Positions 1-8,105 of a DNA stretch of 64,000 nucleotides are shown piece after piece. Source of the stretch: JAMXLO01 sp963812475 (GTDB lineage Bacteria; Pseudomonadota; Alphaproteobacteria; Acetobacterales; Acetobacteraceae); assembly GCA_963812475.1 (NCBI GenBank), contig CAWEVI010000038.1:1-64000 (forward strand), given 5' to 3'. A model generated the notes under the pieces. That model saw only the letters and a list, made by a program, of their open reading frames with translations. It ran no database searches and was not told where the DNA came from. The translations under genes and the position numbers were made by a program. Each line of letters begins with the position of its first letter. Within the stretch, counting starts at the first letter, position 1.

Positions 1-193
1 CGAAACGTGGCGGCGTGGTAAGGCAATTCGCCGCTCAGCCGGAGGCCGTCCGCCGGGACGATGAGGATGGCGGCATAGGCCCATCCGCTGACGCGCTGAC
101 AACCGCGGAGTGGCAGTTCAGCATCCGCGGCGTTGCCGCGGTGAGCTCGTACCGGCCTTGCCCGCAGGCGCATCCGACCATATGCGCCGTCAT
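1..193 (-). pseudogene. GFA-family (glutathione-dependent formaldehyde-activating/CENP-V fold) protein, partial and frameshifted
   Basis: Read from an ATG at 193, the minus strand begins with a CxCG motif followed by YELT and an NCH motif, the usual N-terminal zinc-site pattern of GFA-domain proteins. After NCH the frame breaks near 108-110. A one-base shift restores RGCQRVSGWAYAAILIVPAD and continues to the window edge, where the gene is cut off. GFA proteins bind zinc through CxC and CxxC pairs and are mostly of unknown substrate. The gene is last in a minus-strand group with a GST and an alpha/beta hydrolase. A sequencing indel is as likely as true decay. Confidence 0.55.
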
Positions 194-253
194 CGGCGGC
201 CTCCCCGTTGCCGTAAGTGCGCGTGAAGAAGATCCCGAACTCGTGCGTCGTCA

Positions 254-372
254 TGGCGCGCCATTTCGATTCCTCTCGATCTTCCGCAAGGAGTCAGCGA
301 GGAATTGCGCCAGCGCCGACGAACTCGTCGACGGCCTGGGTGACGGCTTTGGGCTGCTCCCTTCCCACCGCC
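254..372. repeat. Diverged direct repeat of 1563-1680
   Basis: On the minus strand both copies carry GGAGCAGCCC, a hydrolase C-terminus ending in CCTCGCTGA, a spacer with ATCGAGAGGA, and an ATGGCGC start followed by ATGACGAC. Most positions match, with scattered substitutions. The repeat flanks the GST gene and the broken SnoaL-like gene, consistent with an old segmental duplication. Confidence 0.5.
294..372 (-). pseudogene. Remnant of an alpha/beta hydrolase C-terminus
   Basis: The minus strand encodes a short tail, EQPKAVTQAVDEFVGAGAIPR followed by a stop, that closely matches the last residues of the intact hydrolase at 1601-2464 (EQPEAVTRAVAEFVGAGVGPR). Nothing upstream continues the hydrolase; the frame runs straight into the end of the GST gene. 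The similarity extends past the stop into the spacer and the first codons of the next gene, so this is a diverged partial duplicate of the hydrolase/SnoaL junction, not an independent gene. Confidence 0.5.
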
Positions 373-409
373 AGTAAATCGGCCTGCGACCGCTGGGCTT
401 ACCGTTAGA

Positions 410-1330
410 CTAGGCCGGCGTGACGGCAAAGCCGGCGCGCGGAAAATGCACAAAGACCTCGCCAACAGCGGGGTCGTTACGCTTGATGGTGATCTCATCG
501 ACGCCTGAGGCCACCAATTCGCCGACGACCGGGTCGCGGCCGGTGTCGTCCGGAGCGACGGTGATGCGCTGCCCCGGCTGGCGACCGATCGGGTCGTCGC
601 GGTCGGCGACTGTGCCGGTGGACGACATGGCAGCGCTTGCGACCGCAAGCGCTTCCCGTGACGTCATGGGGCGCCGGTCGCCGTGGCCAATGGCGGCGAC
701 GCGCTCAGCCCAGCTCAATAGCCTTGGAAATCCGCCGAGCGGTGCTGCCGCCGGTCCGAAATTCCGCTGCAAGAACCAGATGGGGTGGTAAGCCGCGAGG
801 TCCACGAGGCCGGCCGCCGCGCCCTGCAGGAACGAACGCCCGTCGGCCATTGTCTGATCGAGCCAGTGGAAATGCGCGCGCAACTGATCGAGCAGATAAG
901 GCACTGCCGCCATCATTGCTGCCGGATCAATGTTGCGGCCGGAGAACCTAGCGCGATCTTCAAGGAACCCCTCGGGCAGCGCGTCCGGTCTCTTGGCGAA
1001 AAAGATACCGGCCACCGGGCTGAACGTCGTCTTTTCCGCCCACCACGCAAGCGCATCCGCCGCGCCGCGACCGGCCGGATAAAAACTGGGGCTCGGATGT
1101 CGGCGCTCCAGCTCGCGCATGATCAGTTGACTGTCGCAATAGATGTCGGCGCCGATTTGCAGCACGGGTGCCTTGCGATAGCCCCCGGTCAGCGCCGTCA
1201 GATCGGGTTTCGGCATGATGACGGGGGTCTCGACCGATGCCCAGGCGAGGCCTTTGAGGCCAAGGCCGAGCCGGACTTTCTCCGAATAGGGAGAGATGTC
1301 GTAGTGGTGCAGGATGATGATGTCGGTCAT
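410..1330 (-). CDS. Glutathione S-transferase family protein
   Basis: About 306 residues. The N-terminus (MTDIIILHHYDISPYSEKVR) is a thioredoxin-fold GST domain with the SPYSEKVR active-site loop, a cis-Pro region (KAPVLQIG, about residue 55) and the glutathione gamma-glutamyl contact DSQLI. A helical C-terminal domain follows. The start at 1330 is favoured over longer reading frames because AGGAGG lies just upstream and the start overlaps the stop of the preceding SnoaL-like gene (ATGA). GSTs conjugate or transfer glutathione to electrophiles in the cytosol; the substrate is unknown. It sits in an operon with a hydrolase, a SnoaL-like gene and a GFA-like gene, so a small detoxification or catabolic unit is plausible. 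Confidence 0.85.
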   Translation of the reverse strand: MTDIIILHHYDISPYSEKVRLGLGLKGLAWASVETPVIMPKPDLTALTGGYRKAPVLQIGADIYCDSQLIMRELERRHPSPSFYPAGRGAADALAWWAEKTTFSPVAGIFFAKRPDALPEGFLEDRARFSGRNIDPAAMMAAVPYLLDQLRAHFHWLDQTMADGRSFLQGAAAGLVDLAAYHPIWFLQRNFGPAAAPLGGFPRLLSWAERVAAIGHGDRRPMTSREALAVASAAMSSTGTVADRDDPIGRQPGQRITVAPDDTGRDPVVGELVASGVDEITIKRNDPAVGEVFVHFPRAGFAVTPA

Positions 1331-1571
1331 AAGCCCTCCTGATCGTGCAACATCCAAACGGGTTGGTAATCGATGTCGGGGAGCGCCTTGAACGCCTCCA
1401 CGATCGCCACGCGAACGTCCGCCCGCCCGGTGCAGAGCGTGCCATTCGGCTCGCGGCCTCTCGTATTCTCCCAGACGCAGTCGTCGGTCATCAGCGCCAA
1501 TGCACCGTCGACATCGTGTTGGTTCCACGGCTCCGGAACGCGACCGCAAATGTGTCGTCATAGGGCGCCAT
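1327..1571 (-). pseudogene. SnoaL/NTF2-like protein, frameshifted
   Basis: Three frames must be joined to give one sensible NTF2-fold protein. It runs from MAPYDDTFAVAFRS, through WNQHDVDGALALMTDDCVWE (first shift near 1530), to ADVRVAIVEAFKALPDIDYQ and LHDQEGL (second shift near 1420-1428), ending at 1327. The joined product of about 80 residues is shorter than the usual 110-140 of SnoaL-like proteins. Start and stop sit neatly between the upstream hydrolase and the GST (ATGA overlap), so the reading frame was once translated. Two indels in 245 bases suggest decay, or clustered sequence error. Confidence 0.55.
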
Positions 1572-1600
1572 GTCGGCTCCTCTCGATTTCCCGCAGGCAG

Positions 1601-2464
1601 TCAGCGAGGACCAACGCCAGCGCCGACAAACTCGGCAACGGCGCGGGTAACGGCTTCGGGCTGCTCCAACGGCAGAAAGTGTCCCGCACGAGGCAGGTCG
1701 ATAATCCGGACGCGCTCGCCGAATTGCTCGCGGAGCGCGTGGCCATTGCCCGGCGGAGCCGCTTCATCATCGAGCCCCTGGATCACGAGGAGCGGGGCTA
1801 TTCCGGCACCCCACCAATCTTCGAGCGCCACACCCCGGCTGGTCGCGAGATGGGCGAGATGCACCGCCGGCCAGCATTCGACCCGCGCAAGTATTTTCGG
1901 ATCCGACGCCGGCGACAGCCAGCGCGCGCCCAGCACGGTGACGCAATCGCTGCCGTTCATCTTGACTTCCGCAGCGTTGCGAAAGCCCGTGCCGAGTGGC
2001 GTTGCGGGTCCGATGAGACCGCCTGCCGCAAGCAGAGTCACGCTGCGTGCCAGCGATGGCCGGTCGACCGCCAGGCAGCGAGCGACCCGATTGCCGAAGG
2101 CATGACCAACGAGGTGCGCCGGACCGCAATCCAAAGCTTCAAGGGCCCCAGCCACATCGGCGGCCAGGTCGTGCAAAGTTATGCCGTCGAGCGAGCCGCG
2201 GCTCTCTCCGGTCCCGCGCATGTTGACACACAGGGCTTGTAGCCCTCCGGCAGCAAGCACGCACGCCAGATCGTCCAAATAACCGCTGCAGCAGCCGGCA
2301 TTCGCGAGCAGCACAACCGGAGTGCCCGAACCGTAGAGGGTGCATTCGAGCGTCGCGCCGCTGACTTCGATGATTCGGTGCTGCTGCAATCTCACTCTCC
2401 CGCGAATCGGCTGACGTTGGGTGCCTGAAGCGTCTCGTGGCGGGCGGATCACCGTCCTGAGCAC
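1601..2464 (-). CDS. Alpha/beta hydrolase-fold protein lacking the nucleophilic serine
   Basis: Up to 287 residues; the true start may be a GTG or TTG near 2389-2395, because the first 20 or so residues look non-conserved. Visible are the beta-strand/oxyanion region VVLLANAG, the NMRGTGES turn, a nucleophile elbow reading GHAFGN, a late acid (IQGLDDEAAPP) and the histidine (RAGHFLPLEQP). The elbow normally reads GxSxG; here Ala replaces Ser, while Asp and His remain. Classical esterase chemistry is therefore doubtful. It heads the minus-strand unit with the SnoaL-like and GST genes, 29 bases before the SnoaL start. Confidence 0.75.
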   Translation of the reverse strand: MLRTVIRPPRDASGTQRQPIRGRVRLQQHRIIEVSGATLECTLYGSGTPVVLLANAGCCSGYLDDLACVLAAGGLQALCVNMRGTGESRGSLDGITLHDLAADVAGALEALDCGPAHLVGHAFGNRVARCLAVDRPSLARSVTLLAAGGLIGPATPLGTGFRNAAEVKMNGSDCVTVLGARWLSPASDPKILARVECWPAVHLAHLATSRGVALEDWWGAGIAPLLVIQGLDDEAAPPGNGHALREQFGERVRIIDLPRAGHFLPLEQPEAVTRAVAEFVGAGVGPR

Positions 2465-2552
2465 TCGCGATCAGAGGTAGTGGAACCAAGCCGCGGTTGC
2501 TGGCCAAAACCGGACTCCATCCCCAAAAGGGCGTCGGTCCCAAGAAGCGAAA

Positions 2553-3203
2553 GTGAGTATCATCGTGTCCATGTCGCTCGACTTTGCAGAATGCGATCAG
2601 GCGCGCCTGGCGCGAGATCCGTCTTACGACGGGCGGTTCTATACCGGCGTTCACACCACCGGTATTTACTGCCGTCCGGTCTGTCCGGTGCGCCCCGCCC
2701 GGTCCGCCAATGTTTCGTTCTTCCCGTCGGCCGCGGCGGCAGAAGCGGCGGGTTTCCGACCCTGCCTGCGGTGCCGGCCTGAGACCGCTCCGTTCTGCAA
2801 CGCATGGATCGGCAGCAGGGCGACAGTTGAAAGAGCGCTGCGGCTTATCGTCGAGGACGGCGCGCTCGATGGGGAGGGGGCTACCGTCCAACGCCTCGCT
2901 GTTCGCCTTGGCGTAGGGGCAAGGCAACTGACGCGGCTATTCGTCCGTCACCTGCGAGCAAGTCCCGCGAAGGTGGCCAGGACTGCACGGGTGCAGCGGG
3001 CCAAGCGGCTCATCGACGAGACAAGACTGCCGATGACAGAGATCGCGATGCAGGCGGGCTTTGGCAGTCTACGCCGGTTCAATTCCGTCTTTGCCGAAGT
3101 CTACGGCAGACCGCCGACTGAAATTCGGCGCACACGGCGACCGGCCGCCAAGGAGGTAAAAACGATTGAGAGAGCCGGTAACCTGGAGATTCTGACCTTG
3201 TAA
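2553..3203 (+). CDS. Ada-type metal-binding/AraC-HTH regulator without a glycosylase or methyltransferase domain
   Basis: 216 residues. The N-terminal domain has the four zinc-binding cysteines of Ada (C40 and C44 in GIYCRPVCPV, C71 and C74 in PCLRCRPE); in Ada one of these accepts methyl groups from DNA phosphotriesters. Residues of about 90-190 form an AraC-type double helix-turn-helix (AVRLGVGARQLTRLF and EIAMQAGFGSLRRFN). Ada and AlkA-fusion proteins normally continue with a methyltransferase or AlkA glycosylase domain; here the protein stops soon after the HTH and no such domain follows on any frame. It could be a stand-alone methylation-responsive activator or a truncated gene. Confidence 0.8.
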   Translation: MSIIVSMSLDFAECDQARLARDPSYDGRFYTGVHTTGIYCRPVCPVRPARSANVSFFPSAAAAEAAGFRPCLRCRPETAPFCNAWIGSRATVERALRLIVEDGALDGEGATVQRLAVRLGVGARQLTRLFVRHLRASPAKVARTARVQRAKRLIDETRLPMTEIAMQAGFGSLRRFNSVFAEVYGRPPTEIRRTRRPAAKEVKTIERAGNLEILTL

Positions 3204-3595
3204 TTCAGACTGTCCGCTGTGTCAGCCTGATCGATCCGGCCAAGCTCGCCGGAGAGTGCGATCACTACCGCGCTCCTGCACCACGCCCCGGGACACGATC
3301 CCAGAGCCAGGGCACCTGCCCCGCCACGGCCAGCGGCAATTCAGGTCATCAGCGGGATTCTGCCGAACCCGTTACCCCTAACACCTGGTGTCGCGGCATC
3401 AGGCGGCGAACCGCGTCTCCCGGATTTTCTCAAGCACGCGTAGGAAATCTCCGCTGCGGCGCCACTCACATTGGTTCGATACGTATCCAGGAAGGCAGCC
3501 ATGAAATCGTCAAATTATCCAAATATTTTGCCGATATACGTCCCGCCTGACCGGCCTCGGCTCCGGCCCTGGTGCGAATTTATGGGACTGTCGGA
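3204..3595. other. Spacer with no convincing gene
   Basis: No complete ORF with a credible start is seen. On the minus strand a 36-codon open stretch ending at 3399 encodes NQCEWRRSGDFLRVLEKIR, which looks protein-like but has no start and follows a stop codon, so it may be the tail of a lost gene of unknown family. Around 3500-3535 the sequence is locally AT-rich. Confidence 0.4.
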
Positions 3596-4156
3596 CTACA
3601 CGGCGCCGTAGATTTCGTCCGCGGTGATGACGATCCCGGGGGGCTCCATCGTGATGGGTCCGTTGACGATGATCCTTGTGTCGATGCCATCGCCAATCCG
3701 GCGGTGATGGGTGATCATTCGGCGGGTCGGATGCACGATCACGTAATGGACGACGGATGGCACGCGGAAATAGTCAGCCAGCTTGCCGCCGGTATCCGTC
3801 GATGTCGTGCCTGGCGAAAGGACTTCGACAATGATCACCGGGTTCGGCACCGCGACCGCGTCGTCGGCCATTGGCTCGCCGCAGTTCACCAAGGCGTCCG
3901 GTTCGCAGTCACTGTCGCCGGTCTCCACCGTCGCACCATCGGGCAATGCCTGGCAGGGCACACCGGCGACGGTGACCGCGCGGTCCAGGGCCTTGTAGAT
4001 TGCTCCCTTGACCCGCAGGTGCGCGCCACGCTCGGGCGCCATGGCCACGATCCGCCCGTCCACACGTTCGTAACGGCCCTTCGGCTGGGCCTCACACCAC
4101 CGCCGGAACTCCTCGCGGGAGTAGTGTCTATCCGTCCTGGGCTGAGCGAGGTTCAT
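3596..4156 (-). CDS. Uma2 family (DUF820) PD-(D/E)xK nuclease-fold protein
   Basis: 186 residues, typical for the family. It opens with a YSREEFRRWCEAQP helix and a GRYERVDGRIVAM strand. The putative catalytic positions follow as EPDALV and IIVEVLSPGT, the conserved D and ExL elements of the restriction-endonuclease-like fold. LADYFRVPSVVHYVIV matches the family signature YxxxxSVxeYwlvdp. Uma2 proteins are common in cyanobacteria and scattered in proteobacteria, often near mobile DNA; their biological role is not settled. It stands alone with no partner gene. Confidence 0.85.
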   Translation of the reverse strand: MNLAQPRTDRHYSREEFRRWCEAQPKGRYERVDGRIVAMAPERGAHLRVKGAIYKALDRAVTVAGVPCQALPDGATVETGDSDCEPDALVNCGEPMADDAVAVPNPVIIVEVLSPGTTSTDTGGKLADYFRVPSVVHYVIVHPTRRMITHHRRIGDGIDTRIIVNGPITMEPPGIVITADEIYGAV

Positions 4157-4494
4157 CGAAGGCCTTCAGTCGCGACCGATGGTGTCATGGGTTGCCCTGT
4201 GGAGCCGCACCGTCGATTGGACCTGCCAGGGGACGGGATTCCCTGCGAGGGGCCAGTATGGGCCGAAAATCGGGTTCGGACCGATTGGCAGCACTCAGGC
4301 CGACCGGACGCTCGGACCGGCCGGTCCAGCGCCCGCGACGACCGTGGACCGGGCTTCCCGCACGATGCCGAGCCTGGCCCCGGCTTAGGCGACGCCAAGG
4401 TGACGGTGCGGGTCAGGGCCGGTCTTCGCCAGGCAAGTCTGTCCGGAACATCAGGTCCCGAAGACCGGCACCTCATCCCGACGGGTTCAATCCA
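4157..4494. other. Spacer with no supported gene
   Basis: GC-rich sequence with overlapping open frames on both strands, but none has a ribosome binding site, a recognisable domain or a natural amino acid composition. No repeat or hairpin stands out. Confidence 0.4.
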
Positions 4495-4752
4495 TCATGG
4501 CATCTTGGTCGGTGCGGGGGCAGGGGCGGCCGCGGGCGAGCCATGCTGGAGCGAGGCCAGTTCCTTCGCGTTGAGCTGGTCCGCGCTCTGGTCCGGATGC
4601 ACGCCGGTCATGTCGGGCATCTTGTGGGCCGGCGCCGGATGCGTCACATGACGTGGCTGGACAGTTCCCTGGGCGGGGGCAGTCTGTGCGAACGCGGGAG
4701 CCGCCGTGAACGCAAGCGCCGAAAGACTGGCGATGAGCTTGTTGCGAGACAT
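4495..4752 (-). CDS. Small secreted protein, uncharacterised
   Basis: 85 residues starting MSRNKLIASLSALAFTAAPAFAQ, a clear Sec signal peptide with an AFA-Q cleavage site. The mature part of about 60 residues is rich in Pro, Ala, His and Gln, with a core HKMPDMTGVHPDQSADQLNA and an alanine/proline-rich tail. It has no cysteines. The start at 4752 is chosen because the signal peptide begins there, although the open frame extends upstream. Function unknown; the protein is probably periplasmic. Confidence 0.65.
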   Translation of the reverse strand: MSRNKLIASLSALAFTAAPAFAQTAPAQGTVQPRHVTHPAPAHKMPDMTGVHPDQSADQLNAKELASLQHGSPAAAPAPAPTKMP

Positions 4753-5179
4753 TCGGGTGTTCCTCTCTCTGTGACAGATAATCCTCGCTCCGGTCTGCCA
4801 GCCCCTTAGCAGGATCGGGTCCTGGCGTGTCCGTTGCGGCGCGCAGCATAGCGCCTTGGCTCGCCCCGGTGAAAGTTTACGCGGAGACGGAGCCGAGACC
4901 CTCCGGCCACGAACCGCACGATAAGACGCAACATGGCCGTCGAACGCAATTGTCCGCGGGACCATCGCCATTTCTCTCGGAGGTCAGGGCGCTGCTCGGC
5001 TCCAGATGGAAATGCATGACGCCGCCGGCCTTGGAGGTGCGCTGGCGGGTGACCCGGAGCATGATGACCTCCCGATTGCGCATCGCCCGTGCCGTCCGAC
5101 GTCCCGAATGCCCGACATAACGAAAGGGTGACGCCTTGTTCCGGATCGGTGCCGGCTCGATAGGCGCCGGAACACCACG
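4753..5179. other. Spacer; possible 61-residue minus-strand ORF
   Basis: Mostly without a supported gene. On the minus strand an ATG at 5062 is preceded by GGGAGGTCATC, a strong ribosome binding site, and opens a 61-codon frame ending at 4877 (MLRVTRQRTSKAGGVMHFHL at its start). The product has no recognisable domain, so I treat it only as a possible small gene. Confidence 0.3.
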
Positions 5180-6739
5180 TTGCCGCGCACTGTGAGCACC
5201 CGCAGCGCATGGTGGGCAACCCTGGCGTTGCTGTCGGCCGCACTGATCGGGCCACTCTTGATCGCCAACGTCCCGCCAATCCTCGACTATCCGAATCACC
5301 TGGCGCGTTTTGTGCTCCTCGCCGCCGGCCCGGACGATCCGGTGCTGGGCCCAATATTCACGCCACATTGGGCCATCGTCCCTAATCTGGCCTCCGATGT
5401 GATCGGGCCACCGCTGCTGCGCCTGTTGCCGGTCCACATCGCCGGCCGTTGCCTGCTGGCCGGTGTCTTGCTGCTGAACCTGGCTGGCGTGCTCGCGCTA
5501 CACCGCTCCCTGTTCGGGCGCCGCTCGTTTTGGCCCCTGGCGGCAGGTCTCGTCGCCTACAACAGCACCTTTCTGCTGGGCTTCCTGAATTGGCAGATCG
5601 GCAGCGGTCTGGCGATGCTGTTCGCCGCCGCGTGGTTCACGTGGCGCGAGCGACGACCGGTCGCGACCGTTGCGGCAGCGTCGGCCGCATCGGTCGTGCT
5701 GTTCTTTTGTCATCCGATGGGCTTGATGTTCTTTTTCGTGCTGATCGGCAGTGCCGAAGCGCACGCCATGCGGAATGGTCGGGCCGTGCTTGTCCGATCG
5801 GCACTGCTGCTGCCGGTGCTCGTTGGGCCGATACTGCTGTCACTGCTGACGGCGTTGCGCAACGAGCCTGCCACGGCGGACTGGATGGATCTGCCAGCCA
5901 AGCTTGTTCAGGTGGTCAGTCCCTTCGTAAACTATTTCTTCCCACTCGACGCGATCAGTGCCCTGCTCGTCTATGGCGGGGTGGCGCTGGGTGTCGCGAC
6001 CGGGTGGCTCGTGCTGGCGCCGCGCTGCATTCTTGCCGCCGCTGCGCTCGCGATCCTGTACGTGGCAGTACCGTTCAATCTGAAGGGTACCAGTTTCGTC
6101 GATACGCGCATCGCCGTCATGTTCGGCTTTCTGGTGTTTGCCGCCGTGGCGCCGGCACGGCTGCCGCGGCAGGCAGGCCGCGTGATCGCCGCCGGATTGG
6201 CCGCGCTGTTTGCCGTGCGGATGACGGTGGTTGCCAGCGTATGGATGGAACAACGGCGCGACCTCGCCGAACTTCGGAGCGTCATCGCCGCGGTTCCGCC
6301 AGGCGCCAAGGTTTACGTGACCAATGTGCCGCGCGAGGAAGCGCAGACGTACTGGGACACGGGACCGCGCAGCCGGTTGCTCTCGAACATACTGCGCACC
6401 GACTATCACCTGCCGGCGCTGCTGCTCATCGAGCGCGGCGCATTCTGGCCGCTGCTGTTTGCAATTCCGGCGCAACAGCCGATCCGCTTGCGACCCGCGT
6501 ACGAAAAGCTGGCACAGGAGGCTCATGACATCCCCTCGCACGCCGATCTTCTAGCGGACCCCGATCGCGGCGCATCGGCCATCCTCGATTTTGATTTCGT
6601 CCTGTTGCTGGAGGCCGGCGCGGACGCTGACCTTGCGGGTTTTATGCCACGATGCCTTGCGCTGGTGTCGCGGACGGATTTCGCCGCCTTATTTCGGGTT
6701 CGGCACGACGACGCCGACTGCACCCCCGGCCGGCCGTAA
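5180..6739 (+). CDS. Polytopic membrane protein, GT-C glycosyltransferase-like
   Basis: 519 residues starting at TTG, or alternatively the GTG at 5192. About ten or more hydrophobic helices cover residues 12 to about 355, followed by a soluble C-terminal domain of about 150 residues. The first loop reads LDYPNHLAR directly after the first helix; an acidic residue at this place is typical of GT-C enzymes, which transfer sugars from lipid carriers at the outer face of the membrane. The assignment is by topology and this motif only. It has no neighbours on the same strand, and the gene-poor upstream spacer gives no clue to its pathway. Confidence 0.55.
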   Translation: MPRTVSTRSAWWATLALLSAALIGPLLIANVPPILDYPNHLARFVLLAAGPDDPVLGPIFTPHWAIVPNLASDVIGPPLLRLLPVHIAGRCLLAGVLLLNLAGVLALHRSLFGRRSFWPLAAGLVAYNSTFLLGFLNWQIGSGLAMLFAAAWFTWRERRPVATVAAASAASVVLFFCHPMGLMFFFVLIGSAEAHAMRNGRAVLVRSALLLPVLVGPILLSLLTALRNEPATADWMDLPAKLVQVVSPFVNYFFPLDAISALLVYGGVALGVATGWLVLAPRCILAAAALAILYVAVPFNLKGTSFVDTRIAVMFGFLVFAAVAPARLPRQAGRVIAAGLAALFAVRMTVVASVWMEQRRDLAELRSVIAAVPPGAKVYVTNVPREEAQTYWDTGPRSRLLSNILRTDYHLPALLLIERGAFWPLLFAIPAQQPIRLRPAYEKLAQEAHDIPSHADLLADPDRGASAILDFDFVLLLEAGADADLAGFMPRCLALVSRTDFAALFRVRHDDADCTPGRP

Positions 6740-6768
6740 GCAGCAAGCAGGACCGCGCAGGCAGAACC

Positions 6769-7167
6769 TCACCCGCCGCCGTGCATGCCCGCCATCGCGA
6801 GTCCAACGGCGGGTATGGTGTTGCGGCGCACGATGTCGGCAATCGCGGGGAAGACTGCATGGTCAACCGGTTGGCCGGAAGCGCCGAGGCCGGATACCTT
6901 GGCGTGCGCGTCGAAGTCCTTGAGCGGCACCATATAGATCGTGCTCACCAGCCGTCCGCCATGGTCGTAGGCGAGGAACGGACCGTCCGGCAGCGTCTTC
7001 GGATCGACGTAGAGCGTGCCCATGCCGGGCAGGAAATCGGGCAGCTTCACCAGTTCACTCACCTTGCGGAACGGCGCCGGCGGTGGCGCACGGGTGTCAT
7101 CGGCCGCGCCGGCCGGTGCATTCGCCAGGCAAAGCAGGAGCGTGGCAGCCAGAGCGCTGCGGATCAT
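6769..7167 (-). CDS. Secreted DUF5602 (TTHB210-like) protein
   Basis: 132 residues with a signal peptide (MIRSALAATLLLCLANAPAGAA). The core GMGTLYVDPKTLPDGPFLAY, followed by STIYMVPLKDFD, resembles the TTHB210-like DUF5602 domain, an exported fold first described in Thermus as a target of an ECF sigma/anti-sigma pair. Here it lies 46 bases downstream of an ECF sigma factor gene on the same strand, which fits that pattern. It has an ATG start with AAAGGAAA upstream. The biochemical role is unknown; several His and Met residues at the C-terminus (MAGMHGGG) could bind metal, but this is speculation. Confidence 0.6.
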   Translation of the reverse strand: MIRSALAATLLLCLANAPAGAADDTRAPPPAPFRKVSELVKLPDFLPGMGTLYVDPKTLPDGPFLAYDHGGRLVSTIYMVPLKDFDAHAKVSGLGASGQPVDHAVFPAIADIVRRNTIPAVGLAMAGMHGGG

Positions 7168-7213
7168 CGGAGTGTTTCCTTTCAGGTTGTCGGGGAGCGG
7201 GATCGAGCTCAGT

Positions 7214-7894
7214 TCAGCTCGATGGATCGAAGGAAGGTTCTGAACGCGTCAGACGTGCCAGCACGGCCTGCGTCATCCGCTCGCAGCGTACTCCGCCGAA
7301 TGGGAATGAACCTTCCAGTATGGCCGCGAATTCGGCGCCGAGCGTCGCGCGCAGCCGTTCGTTGGCGCGGTGCAGCCGGGACTTCACCGTGGCCCGGGGA
7401 ATGCCCAGCAGGCTGGCGGTTTCCTCGATGCTCATCTGCTCGACGACGCGCATCATGAGCACCGCGCGGAACTCCGACGGCAGCGCATCGACGGCGCGCT
7501 CCAGAACGCGCTGGATTTCGGCACGGGCCGCCGCCTGCTCCGGACCGACCGGCGACGCCATCGTCGCCGAACCGGCGTGGTCGAGCGGAAGCTGTTCCGC
7601 GACATCGGCCAGATCGATCGTCGGTTTGCGACGCTCGACACGGCGCAGGGCCTCATGGATGACGATACGCGCCAGCCAGGTGCCAAGGCTCGCGTCGCCG
7701 CGGAAGGCATCGAGCGAGGCGAAGGCGCGCACGTAGGCATCCTGCACCGCTTCCTCGGCGTCCGAGTCATTGCCCAGGATGCCGCGCGCGATACGCCAGA
7801 GGCCTCGGTTATGCTGCTGCAACACGGCCGCCGCGGCAGTACGGCCGCGGCGGCGGAGGTCGTCGAGCAATGCGATGTTATTGCCTTCGTTCAC
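7214..7894 (-). CDS. ECF-type RNA polymerase sigma factor
   Basis: 226 residues from a GTG start at 7894, chosen because GGAGGGT lies about 7 bases upstream; longer in-frame starts lack a site. Region 2 has DAEEAVQDAYVRAFASLDAF and WLARIVIHEALRR; region 4 has LPSEFRAVLMMRVVEQMSIE and ETASLLGIPRATVKSRLHRA. A C-terminal extension (FPFGGVRCERMTQAVLARL) is typical of one group of proteobacterial ECF factors. No anti-sigma gene is adjacent. The downstream secreted DUF5602-like protein may be co-transcribed or a target. Confidence 0.92.
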   Translation of the reverse strand: MNEGNNIALLDDLRRRGRTAAAAVLQQHNRGLWRIARGILGNDSDAEEAVQDAYVRAFASLDAFRGDASLGTWLARIVIHEALRRVERRKPTIDLADVAEQLPLDHAGSATMASPVGPEQAAARAEIQRVLERAVDALPSEFRAVLMMRVVEQMSIEETASLLGIPRATVKSRLHRANERLRATLGAEFAAILEGSFPFGGVRCERMTQAVLARLTRSEPSFDPSS

Positions 7895-8009
7895 GCTGCC
7901 ACCCTCCATTGGTCTCGACGCGCATTGGACCGGTGGAATCGCGAAAAGGTTCCCGGCGATACGGCACATTCATCGCGGCCCGAAACGGCAGCGAGAACGT
8001 CCGGCCACT

Positions 8010-8083
8010 CCCCCTCCCCTTGCGGGAGAGGGAGCGCTTCCCTCCACACGCACCATCATGCTGATGCCTATGGGGTCGAGCCC
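8010..8083. repeat. Intergenic palindromic repeat, copy 1
   Basis: CCCCCTCCCCTTGCGGGAG at 8010-8028 is followed about 40 bases later by CCTATGGGGTCGAGCCC (8067-8083). The same two elements recur at 33530-33552 and 33683-33699. The element lies between the sigma factor and the DUF1348 gene. Confidence 0.6.
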
Positions 8084-8105
8084 CGCCATGGTGGAATGAA
8101 ATGCT

